Part shown: positions 43,887 to 56,060 of the stretch, piece by piece
Position numbering within the stretch: position 1 is the first letter of the stretch
Layout: the number at the start of each line of letters is the position of its first letter
Assembly: GCA_015680685.1 (NCBI GenBank)
Contig: MNCI01033649.1
Coordinates: 114,430 to 178,429 of the forward strand
Direction of reading: 5' to 3'
DNA: 64,000 bases
From: Gnetum montanum
Lineage: Eukaryota; Streptophyta; Gnetopsida; Gnetales; Gnetaceae
Notes under the pieces: model-generated
The model's input: only the letters and a program-made list of their open reading frames with translations
What the model was told of the DNA's origin: nothing
The model's database searches: none
Made by a program: the position numbers and the translations under genes

Positions 43887-44245
43887 AACAATAAGTTTTT
43901 CCACCTATTTGCTTGGTCATTGCACAAACATCTCAATATGTTTATCAAGGATTTATTTCTGAAATTCAAGTCTCTATCGCTAAAAGTATTTAAAGGAATA
44001 TCATGCAACTATACATCTTGGAAAAAGAAATTTTCAACATGAGAAGCCTCACTCACCTTCATGCATAAAATAAAAGGTGTCATCTTGTAGAACCTATCCA
44101 CAACAACAAATATTGCATTATTTCCACTCTTGGTCTTTGGAATCCCACTCACAAAGTCCATTAACATACCTTTTCATGAACTCTTGGGAATTACAAAGGC
44201 ATATAATATCCATTCATACCTTTATCTCTTTTAAACTTCTGACAA
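43887..44245 (-). pseudogene. Integrase fragment of B at the start of copy 2
   Basis: Only the zinc-finger region and the first half of the core are present, up to the duplication breakpoint, which cuts just before the YNNAFH motif. The internal deletion seen in copy 1 is also here. In the plus direction it is joined to unrelated exon-like sequence. Confidence 0.8.
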
Positions 44246-44776
44246 GTCAAGCACTCCTTCATAAATTTTGAAACTTTTGTTGTTATACCAAGCTAAAAAT
44301 AGTGCCTACCCATGAGTTCCAATGTTTTATCTGTATTCATATGACTTGCCTTTACACTACAATGCTTTTCAAAAAAATATTTTTTCTAAAATCATAATTA
44401 GAAACACATAACTTTCCATTCATAAATAATAGTTTATCTTGAATATGATAGTCCCTTCATTGGTCTATCCTACTCATTAATGGCTCTTTGAGACTCCTCC
44501 AAACCTATCCACAATTATCATCATGCTCATAGAAAGAAGAAAAATCATCCATACCTTCAACATTAGGTACTTGTGTTACATTTCAACCATTAATGGGGTA
44601 GAGCTTAAGTTTTAAGATAAATTATAGAAACTACTAATGGATTCTGATACCTTGATGTTTACATGAAGAGGTGCTCTATATTTAAGAAATAATTTAAGGC
44701 TTACAATTAAAGGAAAAGAAATTTTAGGCCCTAATTGTGATTTCAAGTTCCAAAAATTTAAAGCAAGGTTTAAGGT

Positions 44777-45618
44777 TGATGAGTGGCGAGGTACCCCTAC
44801 ACTCAACCATACAAATACGAGCATTACATGCATGATCTGGTCGAACTCCATAGACTAAGTGCCTACACGCCTTATGGAACACTTAAGGTTAATCATTCAT
44901 TGTCTTCTCAGACTTACTTGTAGTTGTCATGGTTGTATGGTTAAGTAAGTCTGAGGTATGTGATTTTTATAATTTTTATGTTTTATCTCCTATGCTAATG
45001 AGTTGAAGGGTGAAGAGACTAATTAACTAACTTTAACTAACTAACTAAGCTTTAATTAACCTAGCATCAACATTTGTTCCCACTTACTCTTCACACCCTG
45101 AACCAATGCAGCCTTGGTTACCAAACACTATTCATTGTTGGGATCACCAAGTGTAATGCACGTGCTTGAAGCAGTCATACTAAATGCACTTAACTACGGG
45201 AGAAGGGTTGAGAGAGATTTAATGAACTAATAAAAAATTTAAATGATAAATGAGAAATAATAGTAAATAAAGTCCTATTTAGCCTAATCCATGCACTACA
45301 AGGTTTATCCAAGAAGTTCGTCTTTATTTCCGTACACAAGCATGTGTTCAGGTACAATATTTTCTCGAATAAAGATTCATTCACTTTGGAGTTCCTACTA
45401 CGAGCACATGGAAATTATTCTATCTCTGGAGAGGTAAAATTACTAGAGTTTCACTACGGTCTAGCCTAGGATGTGAAACAAGGGAGAGCTGCCTCTTATT
45501 TATAGACTTGACGGTGCATCGTGATATCACATACTCGATATCACAGGGGATGATATGATATCGCGTACACGATATCGCGTACGTGATATCATGGCCCATG
45601 CGATATCATGTCCCATCA
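44777..45618 (-). repeat. 3' LTR of A2 (left)
   Basis: 842 bp, TGATGAGTGGCGAGG to TCCCATCA. The extra length over 828 bp is explained by an additional GATATC unit near 45560-45585. Confidence 0.87.
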
Positions 45619-47476
45619 TACCCCGATGATTGAATGAAAACTCATCCTTGAGTTCCTTACAAACTATTGGGAAGGTATGGGATTATTGACTTGAATGGAA
45701 CTAATGGTGAATGGGATGACATGTGAATGGATCATCATTACAAGACACAACAAAACTGGTGTTCACAACAACAAGAGTGAACACCTTATACATTTGACAT
45801 TAGGCCATATTTGGTAGCTGAGAGAGAAGAGAGAAGAGAAATGAAGTTTGTTGTTGCCAATGCTGAGATTGCACCTTTCGTTGTCCATTCGTAAGTGCAT
45901 CATCGATCTTGTTCCTTGCATAGCTACTTCAGCATCGATCCATTCCAAGTGTTCCCTCCAGATCCAATCCATTGTTGCGTGATTTCCATCTACACATAAA
46001 ACACAGTCTTATATTAGAAAGGGTAAATGAATCACAATGCAATTGATACCTTGCTTTGGTGTAAGGTCCATTAGCTGAGTTGTGGCATGGCTGATACGGA
46101 TCTAGAGATATACTAACGATGACTATCGAAGGTGTAGGGGTTAGGAGAAAATTGAAAAAATTGATCCATGACCCCCATGACTAAGAGCAAAACTCTGGTA
46201 GCGAGAGAATGGAGGAAAAGAAAAAGAACAAGAAAGATGAAGAAAAAGAGACAACTATAATGTCAATGAAGTGGATGTCAAAATGGAAATTAACAAAACA
46301 AAGTGGATTGCAAAAATGTTAAGGGAAAGAATTTAATTGGTGCACCAAATAGAAATGTTAGTGGGTCCTCCCCAAAGTAGGCTCATGCCCTTAATGCCCT
46401 AACAAACCCACATTCAAAGAGTCCGTAGGCTCTAGGACTATTATTTGGAACAAGAGTTAAAGTCTCAACCACAAGAATTTACCAAAAAGAAAACAATACG
46501 TTAACCAAAATATACAATAATGATACAACCGGCAATGAGGTAATTAATAGAGAAAGAAGGATGGAAAGAAGAGAATGGAATGGAATCTCAAGAACAAGGT
46601 GATGTACAGCCCCTTGTGTGTTTAATGATTAATGTGACTTGGTAAATCTCATTCCAACTCTGGCCTCAAACAAACCACATCTAGTGACTTCGCATCAATG
46701 CATTCGACCAATCCATCCACTCAAAGTAATGAGAATGCATGTCCAAAGAGCCACCACCATTTCGACGAACCAAAGGAGGAGAGAATGGGAAGTGAGAAGG
46801 GCCTTAGTTAGAGAGAACATTTTTATTTTAGTTCCATAACCAGTTCTTGTAGCCCAAATGATTATTTTTTCTAAGGGGTGTGCTTTGAATTCTCACTATT
46901 TTTTATATGTGTTTATGTGTGAGAACCACACCATGCGAAGACTTTGTTATTTTTATTAGCTTAGCTTCCTAATAATTGAGTGACATCAGAACAGTAAGAA
47001 AACTCAAGAAGAAAACATCCAAGCACCTAAGAGAATGGCCAACAAAAATGCATCAAGTTCCTTTGAAGTCACACCCTTTTCAATCCTTGAGTCCTTCTTT
47101 AGTTTGAGAGATGCCCAATCACTGATTCGTTAATGTTCTTATTATTGAGAAAGGGACTATATAGTTCCAAGCCAAGAGAGACCATAGACTTTTGAGGATG
47201 TATGGATGAAGTGAACTCATTTCCTATCATATCAAAAGAACATACCTTAGTATCAACATCATAACTTAAAAGTAAAAACCAAACATTAGCAATCAATAGG
47301 AAAATAGTTCATACACTTAATGGGTGACAAACTTACAATATGAATAACACACACAAACACACAAAAAATGAAAAAGTATAACGATGTTGTAAAACAAAAA
47401 TATGAAAAGTTAAAGAAATTTGTAAAACAAAAATTTGTAAAACAAAAACTTAAAAAGAGCTGAGGACTTCGAATGA
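45619..47476 (-). other. Non-coding interior of A2
   Basis: As in A1, no pol domains. The segment 46073-46322, absent from A1, contains a purine-rich run (46200-46250, GAGGAAAAGAAAAAGAACAA type) and no coding motif. The small frames at 46639-46839, 47099-47296 and 47286-47540 are unsupported. Confidence 0.55.
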
Positions 47477-48493
47477 TTAGCATAGGTGGCCATCTCCCCC
47501 ATGACTGAATGGAAAGGGAGAGTTCCAAAATAAAGAGCATCTATTTGAATTTCTTAGAAGTGTCCAACTTCTCCCAATTGATGTTCTTAGATTAAGAGGT
47601 GGAAGTCGATGATGCTCATATTCCAATGTATCCATGCCTTCGTTATGGGCGTGAGTTGTTTCCCTAGTTCGTTCCATGCATGTTGATTGGTTACTCTTTC
47701 GATTAGCTATCAACCACAAGGTGTCCACTTGTTGTGTGGTTGCTACATATAGGCATCTTTGTCTCAGAGTTTCTAGGGCACACCAGTTGCATGTAGGAGA
47801 TGCTGAGCATTCCTCCATGTCATCACCCTCTGAGTCACTGTATGCGATGCATGAAACCTTCTTCTTCTCGATCTTTCCATAAATGTTTATCTTAGATATC
47901 TCCAAGGAAAAATCACAGATCCCTAGGCACGCGTGTATTGTACTTAGCCATGCTCTTCCCATTATAATTGGGAAGTCCCCTTTGTTGCTATTGACTTCTA
48001 TCACTAGGAAATCAGCTGGGTATGACCAACCACACATAGTGGTAACGATGTCCTCCACCAATCCCAAGGGAATGGTGATAGACTGGTTAGCTAGCTCAAG
48101 TTGAATATTGCTCTTCTTGAGTTGGGGCAAGTTCCAGGCTTGATACATTTCTTGTGAGATTAAGTTGACTTCGGAACCTGAGTCAAGAAGAGCCTTATGA
48201 GGTTCATTCCCAGTGAATTGTAGATAGATTAAGGGACTTCCAGGATCAAAGAATTTCCTAGGAAAGTGGCCTACCTTGATCCAGTTGGTAACGGTATGTG
48301 TTAACATAACCGTATGCATTAAGCCCTGTTGTTGGTTTGAAGGGAGCTCCAAAGTCTTGTATGTTGGAGAAGCATGCACAGACTCAACCGCTTGTGGTTG
48401 TGAGAGCTTGTTTGGGCTTTTGGTTCTGAAGAAAGGCCTTCTCTTTTTATGGTTGTCAATACCAGAAGTGGGTTGAAGATTTACGGCTCTCAT
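47477..48493 (-). CDS. Aspartic protease frame of A2 (retropepsin-like), 338 codons open
   Basis: Longest open frame of the window. Residues 1-88 are a basic, proline-containing linker. The protease domain follows: LLDSGSEVNLIS with catalytic D-S-G at about 104-106, a flap-region stretch near 140-160 (ITIPLGLVEDIVTTMCGW), and FPIIMGRAWLSTI at about 174-186, the ILGR.WL motif. The tail from about 215 is acidic then Cys-rich (CSASPTCNWC) and unknown. It is not an independent gene: the frame continues upstream into the gag tail with stops at about 48500 and 48803. The Met at 48493 is therefore probably internal. It cleaves the polyprotein in a live element. Confidence 0.7.
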   Translation of the reverse strand: MRAVNLQPTSGIDNHKKRRPFFRTKSPNKLSQPQAVESVHASPTYKTLELPSNQQQGLMHTVMLTHTVTNWIKVGHFPRKFFDPGSPLIYLQFTGNEPHKALLDSGSEVNLISQEMYQAWNLPQLKKSNIQLELANQSITIPLGLVEDIVTTMCGWSYPADFLVIEVNSNKGDFPIIMGRAWLSTIHACLGICDFSLEISKINIYGKIEKKKVSCIAYSDSEGDDMEECSASPTCNWCALETLRQRCLYVATTQQVDTLWLIANRKSNQSTCMERTRETTHAHNEGMDTLEYEHHRLPPLNLRTSIGRSWTLLRNSNRCSLFWNSPFPFSHGGDGHLC

Positions 48494-49057
48494 AGCAGTG
48501 CATTACTGTGGTTGAGTGGGGAGTTCCCCTTGCATTGTTGGAGCAGGTGGTAGTGGAACTACCGACGTAAGAGTGGTGGATGGATTTGGAGGATGGTATG
48601 GATGTGGAGTGTCTCCTAGAGGAGAAGAAGTCCTAAAATACTTTCGAACTTGGTAGTGCCGTTGTGGGGTTGTGTGACCCATAGAGTCACTTGGAGAAAC
48701 TGGCTGCTGCACATAATAGCCATAAGGATCGAGTTGCCAGTAAGGGTATTGTTGTCTCGGTGGTGGCATCCCCCATGACTGTGGGTGTTTCCACTGCAGA
48801 TGCTACCCGATGGGTTGTGGTGGAGTTCCACTTGGATAGTACGTTAATAGTTGATGGAACTGTCTCAGGTTACCTTGGCGATAAGGTAACCTTCGGGGTG
48901 CCTGCCGTCTGTTAAGTCTTGGGTTAAGTGCATACACCTCAGACTCTTGTAGATGTGAGATTATCGGACAACATCCCTTAGGATGGTCATATTGGCAGAT
49001 TTCACATCCACCATCATTGTCTGTGTCCGAATCCACAACCTCATCAAAGATAGTCAT
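48494..49057 (-). pseudogene. Zinc-knuckle and proline-rich gag tail of A2
   Basis: Same frame as the protease. Contains CEICQYDHPKGC near 48990 (C-X2-C-X3-H-X3-C), an arginine-rich patch NRRQAPRRLPY, and a proline-rich stretch HPYHPPNPSTTLTSVVPLPP. Two stops interrupt it (after PPQPIG and TQPQ). A one-base deletion near 49096 shifts it out of frame with the capsid; A1 keeps that base. Confidence 0.65.
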
Positions 49058-49782
49058 TTTTCCCTTACCCTTGTCATGTGCATGGACTGAATCTCTTGCT
49101 TTTTCTTATCATTGGCACTACTTCGTTCCTCCTTAGACTCCTCTACGATTTTCAAGACAGTTTCAATTTTACTATCTAAAGAGCTCCATATCTCATCTAC
49201 CTTAGCTGATACTTCTGTTGTTATCTTTTGAAGCACTAATGTTTTTCTATTCACCAACTCTTCGAGTGGTGACTCGTCCTCCTCATCACAAAATCTCACT
49301 CCCTTCTTCCGAAGGGAAGGATCATGGTTATATTCTTCTGTGCTTTCTCTTTTCCGTAGCTCCCCTTCTTCTTTGGCTACTTGCTCCAAAAATTGATGAA
49401 TTTCATGGGATCTAAGTTCAGATAGTCTCCCTTGGGCATAAGTCCCAAGGGTTCTCCTAGTCTCATGTCTTAGCCCATCTACGAGGTGGTGGAGTTGATC
49501 CCGTTGTGCATAACCATTGCCCAGGAAATGATGTAGCAATGCATAGTAGCAACCCATGGCAGCATCCAAGGGTTCATGAGTACGTTGCTTCCATCCTTGG
49601 ATCTTCTTACGTAGGTTAGACACTCTAGAATACGTTTGGTATTTATTGTTGAACAACTCTAACATCATACTCCATCTCCTAATGGTTTCCAGCTCTAAGG
49701 ACCAGTACCAACTCTCTGCTTCCTTTATGAGTGTCCTAGGAAACAACTTTAATTTTTGCCATTCGTTCTCTATATTTTGCAA
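49054..49782 (-). CDS. Capsid domain of A2 gag, 242 codons open
   Basis: Matches the Ty3-type retrotransposon gag family: FPRTLIKEAESWYWSLELET, then IRRWSMMLELFNNKYQ, then LRKKIQGWKQRTHEPLDAAM. The A..WY..L....I..W..L...F...Y signature is complete. The second part is charged and helical (EQVAKEEGELRKRESTEE). Upstream, in a decayed stretch to 49860, lies the NIP.F.G start of the domain. The Met at 49782 is internal to gag. It ends early by frameshift (MTRVREK, stop). Confidence 0.75.
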   Translation of the reverse strand: MQNIENEWQKLKLFPRTLIKEAESWYWSLELETIRRWSMMLELFNNKYQTYSRVSNLRKKIQGWKQRTHEPLDAAMGCYYALLHHFLGNGYAQRDQLHHLVDGLRHETRRTLGTYAQGRLSELRSHEIHQFLEQVAKEEGELRKRESTEEYNHDPSLRKKGVRFCDEEDESPLEELVNRKTLVLQKITTEVSAKVDEIWSSLDSKIETVLKIVEESKEERSSANDKKKQEIQSMHMTRVREK

Positions 49783-49928
49783 ATCACAGGCATTGTGGAA
49801 TGCCTGTAAATGATTCTACAGATTAGCATTGTATCCCCCTTTGAAGTGCGGGATATTATTCATATCCAATCTTTTGATCTGACTATCCTTCTAATGCCTT
49901 GTGGGTATTCTAACTGCCTCCATAATAT

Positions 49929-50838
49929 CTAGCATACTTTGGGTGGTAAGTAGGGGTTCGTCATGGTCATCTCTCTCATGACGTCTATGATGTCTACGTT
50001 GTTCCCTACTTTTCCTTCATTCATGCCTTGATTCTCTTGACTGCCCTCATCCTCTCTCTCAACTCTCTCATCAAGGTCTCTCATTTTATTTACCATTATT
50101 CTCACTGTTATGCTCTTGGTGGTTGTGCCCAGATGTGGAAGGAGAGGGTGAATGATGTGATGAAGGGGAAGAAGAAGGAGAACCATCACCATGACGATGC
50201 TTCTTACCTTCTCTTCGGCTGCTATGACCCTGATCATGATGACGATCCAAGTACCTGTCCCTGTCATGTGTTGTTGCTCCCTTAGTGAATAGTTGGCATT
50301 CACAGGGATCAGAACCAGTGTTGTGTATCATAGAGCATAGGTTCTGATACCTCACCTCCTCACCATCATTAGGAGGGGGAACATCATTTGATGGAGGAAC
50401 CGTTATAAGTGGTTCACCATCTCCGATTTCACTTAACACGTGCGGGACCCCTTTTCCCTTCAACAATGTCTAGTGACTCTCCTATCGTGAGTCCCTTAAA
50501 CATTGTGTAGCTGTGGGATGATAATCCCTTATGTCTAAATCACCTACAACGTATTCAGTGTATAGTTGTGTCATGCCGATCTATGCAAGAGCATAAAGGA
50601 GCATGTTTGGGACTGAACAATCTGGAGGTAACACTATGTTACCTTGCAAGTCTCTCCATTGTAGTTGTTCATCTTGATGGAGGATAAAGGTAAAATCAGG
50701 TATATACTCATCATGATGAGTATATACTACCTGATGCTGTTGAGGAACTGGTAATTCACGGTTATATGTGTTAGACCACCGACTATTTCTTGTATCATCC
50801 CTAGGTGGTGAATTGCTTTTGTTCAAAGAAGAAGACAT
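49929..50838 (-). pseudogene. gag N-terminal region of A2 (polar)
   Basis: Starts MSSSLNKSNSPPRDDTRN at 50838, 126 bases after the PBS, as in A1. It is open for 85 codons here, versus 117 in A1. Later pieces 50466-50086 and 50303-49929 lie in two frames. The Ser/His/Pro tract SPSSSPSSHHSPSPSTSGHN is retained. Confidence 0.65.
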
Positions 50839-50963
50839 TGTTATTTTATTCAGTGTGCTGATTAACTATTATATAATTTTTCATTTAATTAACCCTAAGG
50901 ATTTGTTTAAGCTCCCAACGATGTGGATAATTTTTTATGTTCTACTTAGCACACGAACACTTA

Positions 50964-50983
50964 GTCCTCGACAACAGCGCTAA
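50964..50983 (-). other. Decayed tRNA-Asp primer-binding site of A2
   Basis: The minus strand reads TTAGCGCTGTTGTCGAGGAC. Against the tRNA-Asp complement, four positions differ, all C to T or G to A. A1 differs at two, one of them shared. Confidence 0.7.
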
Positions 50984-51811
50984 TGATGAGTGGTGAGGTA
51001 CACCTACACTCAACCATACGAATACGAGCATTACAGATGTGATCTGGTCAAACTCCATAGACTAAGTGCCTACACGCCTTATGGAACACTTAAGGTTAAT
51101 CATTCGTTGTCTTCCCAGACTTAATTGTAGTTGTCATGGTTGTATGGTTAAGTAAGTTTGAGGTATGTGATTTTTATAGTTTTTATGTTTTATCTCCTAT
51201 GCTAATGAGTTGAAGGGTGAAGAGAGTAATTAACTAACTTTAACTAACTAACTAAGCTTTAATTAACCTAGCATCAGCATCCATTCCCACTTACCGTTCA
51301 CACCCTGAACCAATGCAACCTTGGTTAACAAATGTTATTCATTGTTGGGATCACCAAGCATAATGCACGTGCTCGAAGCAGTTGTACTGAATGCACTTAA
51401 CTACAGGAGAAAGGTTGAGAGAGATTTAATGAACTAATAAAGCATTTAAATGATAAATAAGAAATAACAGTAAATAAAGTCCTATTTAGCCTAATCCATG
51501 CACTGCAAGGTTTATCCAAGAAGTTCATCTTTATTTCCGTACACAAACTTGTGTTTAGGTACAATATTTTCTCGAATAAAGATCTGTTCACTTTGGAGTT
51601 CCTACTACAGGAACATGGAAATTATTCTATCTCTAGAGAGGTAAAACTGCCAGAGTTTCGCTATGGTCTAGCCTAGGATGAGAAACAAGGGAGAGCCACC
51701 TCGTATTTATAGACTTGGCGACGCATCATGATATCAAGTACACGATATCGTGGGGGACAACGCAATATTGTGTACATGATATCACGGCCCATGCGATATC
51801 ATGTCCCATCG
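50984..51811 (-). repeat. 5' LTR of A2 (right)
   Basis: 828 bp, TGATGAGTGGTGAGG to CCCATCG. TATA box TATAAATAC at 51703-51711 (minus) and a GATATC ladder at about 51728-51800 upstream of it. Confidence 0.87.
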
Positions 51812-52419
51812 AAGGTAAAGGTTGTAGTATGAATGAAGCTTCAAAACTGAAGTTCAAAGATGTTGCAACAATAATAGATACTTTCTTAAATATTTGCATA
51901 ATTTTTCATGACTTTCAAAGATCCATATATTCATGCTTTAAGAATAAGCTAAGGTTTTTCCTACTAAACAAAGCCCAAAGAGGAGAAAATTCTAGGGATG
52001 TTTTAACAAAGATATTACAAAGATTAAAGCCTTGGTGATTGAAATTATTTTCATAAAAGATTTTAAGGTTGAGTATACAATCTTAAAATATTCTACTCCA
52101 TTGATCACATAAGCTAATGGAATTTTAGCTAGTTCATGGATTTAGTATTTTAGTTTAAATTCAATAATCATGTAGAACACTCAATTACAGATCTTATACA
52201 AGCTTGATCTTGCTTTGATGAGTGCTCTTTCTATTTGCTAGAGACTATTAAGAAATTGATTCACAAAGCTTCAAGATAAACTTTATTGAGCATTAGAGCA
52301 AATTGTTGAGCATAGAAAGAAATCGTCATTTCAATGAAAAAGACTTGATCCAAATCTAAAGAAGGATTTCATCAAGTGTGTTTGCCATGTTAGCTCATTG
52401 AAAACGTTGTATAACTAGA

Positions 52420-54040
52420 AATTAGCTCTATAAGATGGTTCTACTCAACTTTGCCTCATGAGATCAAATCAAAAGAAAAAATCAAGATTAGTTCTAACAC
52501 GTAAGCTATTCCATGATATGATTTTGTAGAGCTAAAAATTGGTTCTATGAGCCATGTCATCATTGAGAAAAGAAGCTTGAACTATAATGTTAATCATAAA
52601 GGGAAAATTAACTCTACAAACAAGTGCAAAATTTTCTCTGCTAGGTCATCTTTATTCGAATAGAAATGTTTCTAGAGGGGAAATTGACTCTATAAATAAG
52701 CACATTCTTTTGGCTCTTACATGATAGCTCATTGTATGGTACTAAATTTATAGAACCAAAATCTAGCAAGTTGATCTACAAAAAATCTCTTCCATTTAAG
52801 CTTCATAGTTAGCATGTGTTTGTAGAATCAAAATCTAGTTCTACTAAATAAGGAAAAAGTAGTTCTATGAGCCATGTCATCATAAAACATAGTGAAGAGC
52901 ACCCTCAGTAGATCCAAAATTTGGATCCACAAGTGGGTGCATAATTGATTCTACCATGTTAGCTTCTTTGTGGAATAGATTAGTAGAACCAAAGTATGAC
53001 TGTATAACAAGCTCACTTTTCAACTCTACCATGTCATCATTGTAAAGTCAAATTTTTGAACAACAAAAAAGGACATATTTAAAATGGATCCCTAGGATAC
53101 CTTAACATGTTAACTTCTTAGAAATAGCATTATTCATAGAGCTAAAATTTATTTCTACAAGTAGGTGCAAAGATTAGTTCTTCCATGTTAGCTTATAAAG
53201 ATAATTTGTAAAGTGGAAATTCAACTCTATGAAGAAACTCAAAATTAGTTTGGCCACATTGGCTCCTTTGTAGAAAGATTATGAGAAGCTAAATTTTATT
53301 CTATGAACAAGCTTAAAATAAGTTCTACAAGACATATTATCTTAGCAGATCTGCTTACCACATTAATTCCTTGTGTGGTATTAATTCCTAGAGTCAAAAG
53401 ATGGTTCTACAAAGAAGCCCTGCTACATTAGCTCATTCTGTAGAGCAAATTTGTAGAGAACAACAATAGTCCTACAAATAAGCTCATTTTCAACTCTATC
53501 ACATTAGTATCTACTACATCATTTCACTTGTAGAGCTAGTTCATAGAATAAACTTTCATTCTATGATCAAGTGTCATGTCTGTTCTACCACATCAACTTC
53601 AATCATGTTAGCACACTCATAGAGTCAATTCCTAGAACTAGATTTTCTTTCTATGAATAAGCTTAAAATTGATTCTACAATCAAAGTTATTAGAGTGTAT
53701 TGATGAAAGCTTATATGTAGAACTAGAATTCAACACTCAAAAGAAAGTGTGAAAGAACTCTACCACATCATCCTATGAGTAGAGTAGGTTCGTAGAATTG
53801 AAAAATGGCTCTATGAAACATTTCTACACATGAACTCTATGAATAAGCCTTGCTACTTTAGCTCCTTTGTAGAGTGGATTCATAAAGAAAAAGTGGTCCT
53901 ATGAATAAACTTTAGAAGTAGTCCACAAGCCACACCAAAGCTCATTCCAAACCCACCAAGGATTCTAAGCTTGATTTGTTCATGTACACGTTACATTTTA
54001 ATATAGCTCAACATGTTGTAGAACCAAAAAATATGATGTG
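52420..54040. repeat. Array of inverted-repeat cores, copy 2
   Basis: Same array as 31850-33870, aligned unit by unit, but lacking about 403 bp that in copy 1 lie between two GGTTCTATGA words (31967 and 32370). The core TAGATCCAAAATTTGGATC near 52911 is retained, so array order predates the duplication. Confidence 0.75.
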
Positions 54041-55668
54041 GCTTATAGACCTAGAATCTAGTCCTCTGAAGAAGCTATATGACTATTCTTTCATGTTAGT
54101 ACCAAGGGACCTAGAAAAGCTAGTTACAAAGTTGCTTTACCACATCAACTTCCTCATAGAATAAGTTCAAAGTGTGTGGAGAAGGTTCTTCAAAGAAGCT
54201 CCAAAACATTCTATGAGGAAGCCCAAAAAATGCTCTATCATGTCAATGGTTTCTATAACCAAGGTTTACTTTACAAGTAGGTTCAAAAATGATTCTACAC
54301 GCTAATGTTAGCATCAAGGTTATGAGATGCCAAAAGCTACAAGTAAAGTGTAGAACTAAAATAGAGCTAAAGGAAGCATGAAGCTATCATCAAAGCTCAA
54401 AGTAGTGACTCTAGAAAAATAAGCCCTACCCATGTAGATGTACAAAAAGAAGCAAGACTTGCTAGGCCGATAGTAAACCATTATTCCGACACAAACAAAG
54501 TTATTAAATTTCTTAGCTAAACTAGTTGTGGAAGCAATAAGCACTAAAAAGATCTTAAAATGCTCAATGAATATAAATCAAATACAATGAATTAGGCTAT
54601 TAAGGTTCTCTAAATTGATACAATTACTAGTTAAGGAGCTTCAAATTCAAAGAATGAGGAGGCTTTATTAACATAACATGAGGTAACTACAACTTTTAGT
54701 TTATGTAATAGTTGTAATTGCCAAAGGCTACTATCTAAAGCCCAAAGTAGATTTGTTAAAGTAGAAAGGTCAAGCTAAAAGAATCTAGGAGCAATCAACT
54801 CCAATACAATGACGTTTTAAAGTTAAAATTCAATTTAGCTCATTTACTTCTATTATATGAGTTATTTTTCTAATTTCCTTTGCTTTATCATAGTTTCATA
54901 GCTAGTGGTTAAGATAGTATTATGTTTGGCATATCATTCTTGGAATTTTTGAAATCACTTAAATCCCTAAGGATTTAAGAATTTTTGATATTGTTGAATG
55001 ATTTGAAATAGCTTTAGTTTTTACAATGTTTGCTCATGTCAATAATAGCTCATCTAAAATTTCTTTTTTAAGCCAAGGGTTTAGCAATTTTTGGTATTAT
55101 TGACTAATTTAATATAGCCTTAATTTTCAAAGTGTTTACTCATGTCAATTGAAGCTCATTTCAATGTTTAAGATTTTATGCAATTCTACTATTATAGTTT
55201 CCAAAATCCATTAAATCTTGCTTTATTTCCTTTGTTTCTCATGGAACTCTCTCTCTCTAAGGAAAATTAATAATAGATTTTGTTGAATTACACTTAAGAA
55301 TTAGATAAAAATCTAGATTGCACAAGTATCATATAATCTAGACTACATAGAATAAGTAGCTTTGATATAGTAGGAAATTTTGTTCACTTACAAAATAGAG
55401 TAAAAATGGCTAAATTATTTTATAAAAGTAGATTTATCTGTTTAACTCTCAAAGCATAACATTATGAAATTTAGAGCTTATGTTAACCTAAAACACATAG
55501 TTTCTCTACAACTACTAACTTTATTTGGAAATATCATAGCCTTATTGTTTCTAGAGACTAGCAAACACCTAAACTCAAGTTTGAAGGAACATCTCATCCT
55601 TGTAATTTTCATCACGAGAAGGGGATCAATGTTGGTGTTAAATATGCTTTTTCTCATCATTAGTTTCT
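54041..55668. other. Right part of insert H, copy 2
   Basis: Non-coding counterpart of 33871-35500 with scattered substitutions. The complementary frames at 55464-55673 and 55478-55660 are shadows. Confidence 0.5.
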
Positions 55669-55689
55669 TGTGACTAAGAAAAGATTAGA

Positions 55690-56060
55690 GAAATAGTGGT
55701 GGTCTAAATAGTCACCAACAAGTACACTAAAATTCATCACATGTTTCCTTGGTTTTCTACTTTTGTGATTCAATACAAATAAAACTCCTGTAAATGTGCA
55801 ACTCACTTCATGTGCTTTATACTCAACTTCTTTTCATAATTTATAAATTATAGTGCTTTGTGATCTGTCATCAAGGTGAAATCCTTGGACAATAATTAAT
55901 GTGTTCAAATCTTGATTGCTTGAAGAATAGTATACAACTTCTTCTCCGATATGCTATATTTTTTCCTTAACTCATTCAAATTTTCAAAAAAAAAATAAAG
56001 AAGAAAAAAGAAACATGCCTACCTTCTTGTAAAAGTACCCCACCAATGGCAAGTCAACTT
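55690..56060 (-). pseudogene. RNase H of element B, copy 2
   Basis: TDHKALQF-type core retained near 55860-55880. A deletion of 24 bp relative to copy 1 removes the terminal VDALSR motif. Stops as in copy 1. Confidence 0.72.

Larger units (their letters stand above)
44777..51811 (-). mobile_element. Element A2: duplicated copy of A1
   Basis: The same element in the same target site: AAGGT at 44772-44776 and 51812-51816. LTRs at 44777-45618 and 50984-51811. It carries the 250-bp segment absent at the N in A1. Gag and protease are better preserved than in A1, except for a one-base loss before the knuckle. RT, RNase H and integrase are absent, as in A1. Confidence 0.85.

Noticed and set aside
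47676-48915. Several plus-strand frames opposite the A2 protease and gag tail
   Set aside because: They are antisense shadows of the minus-strand retropepsin and knuckle frames.
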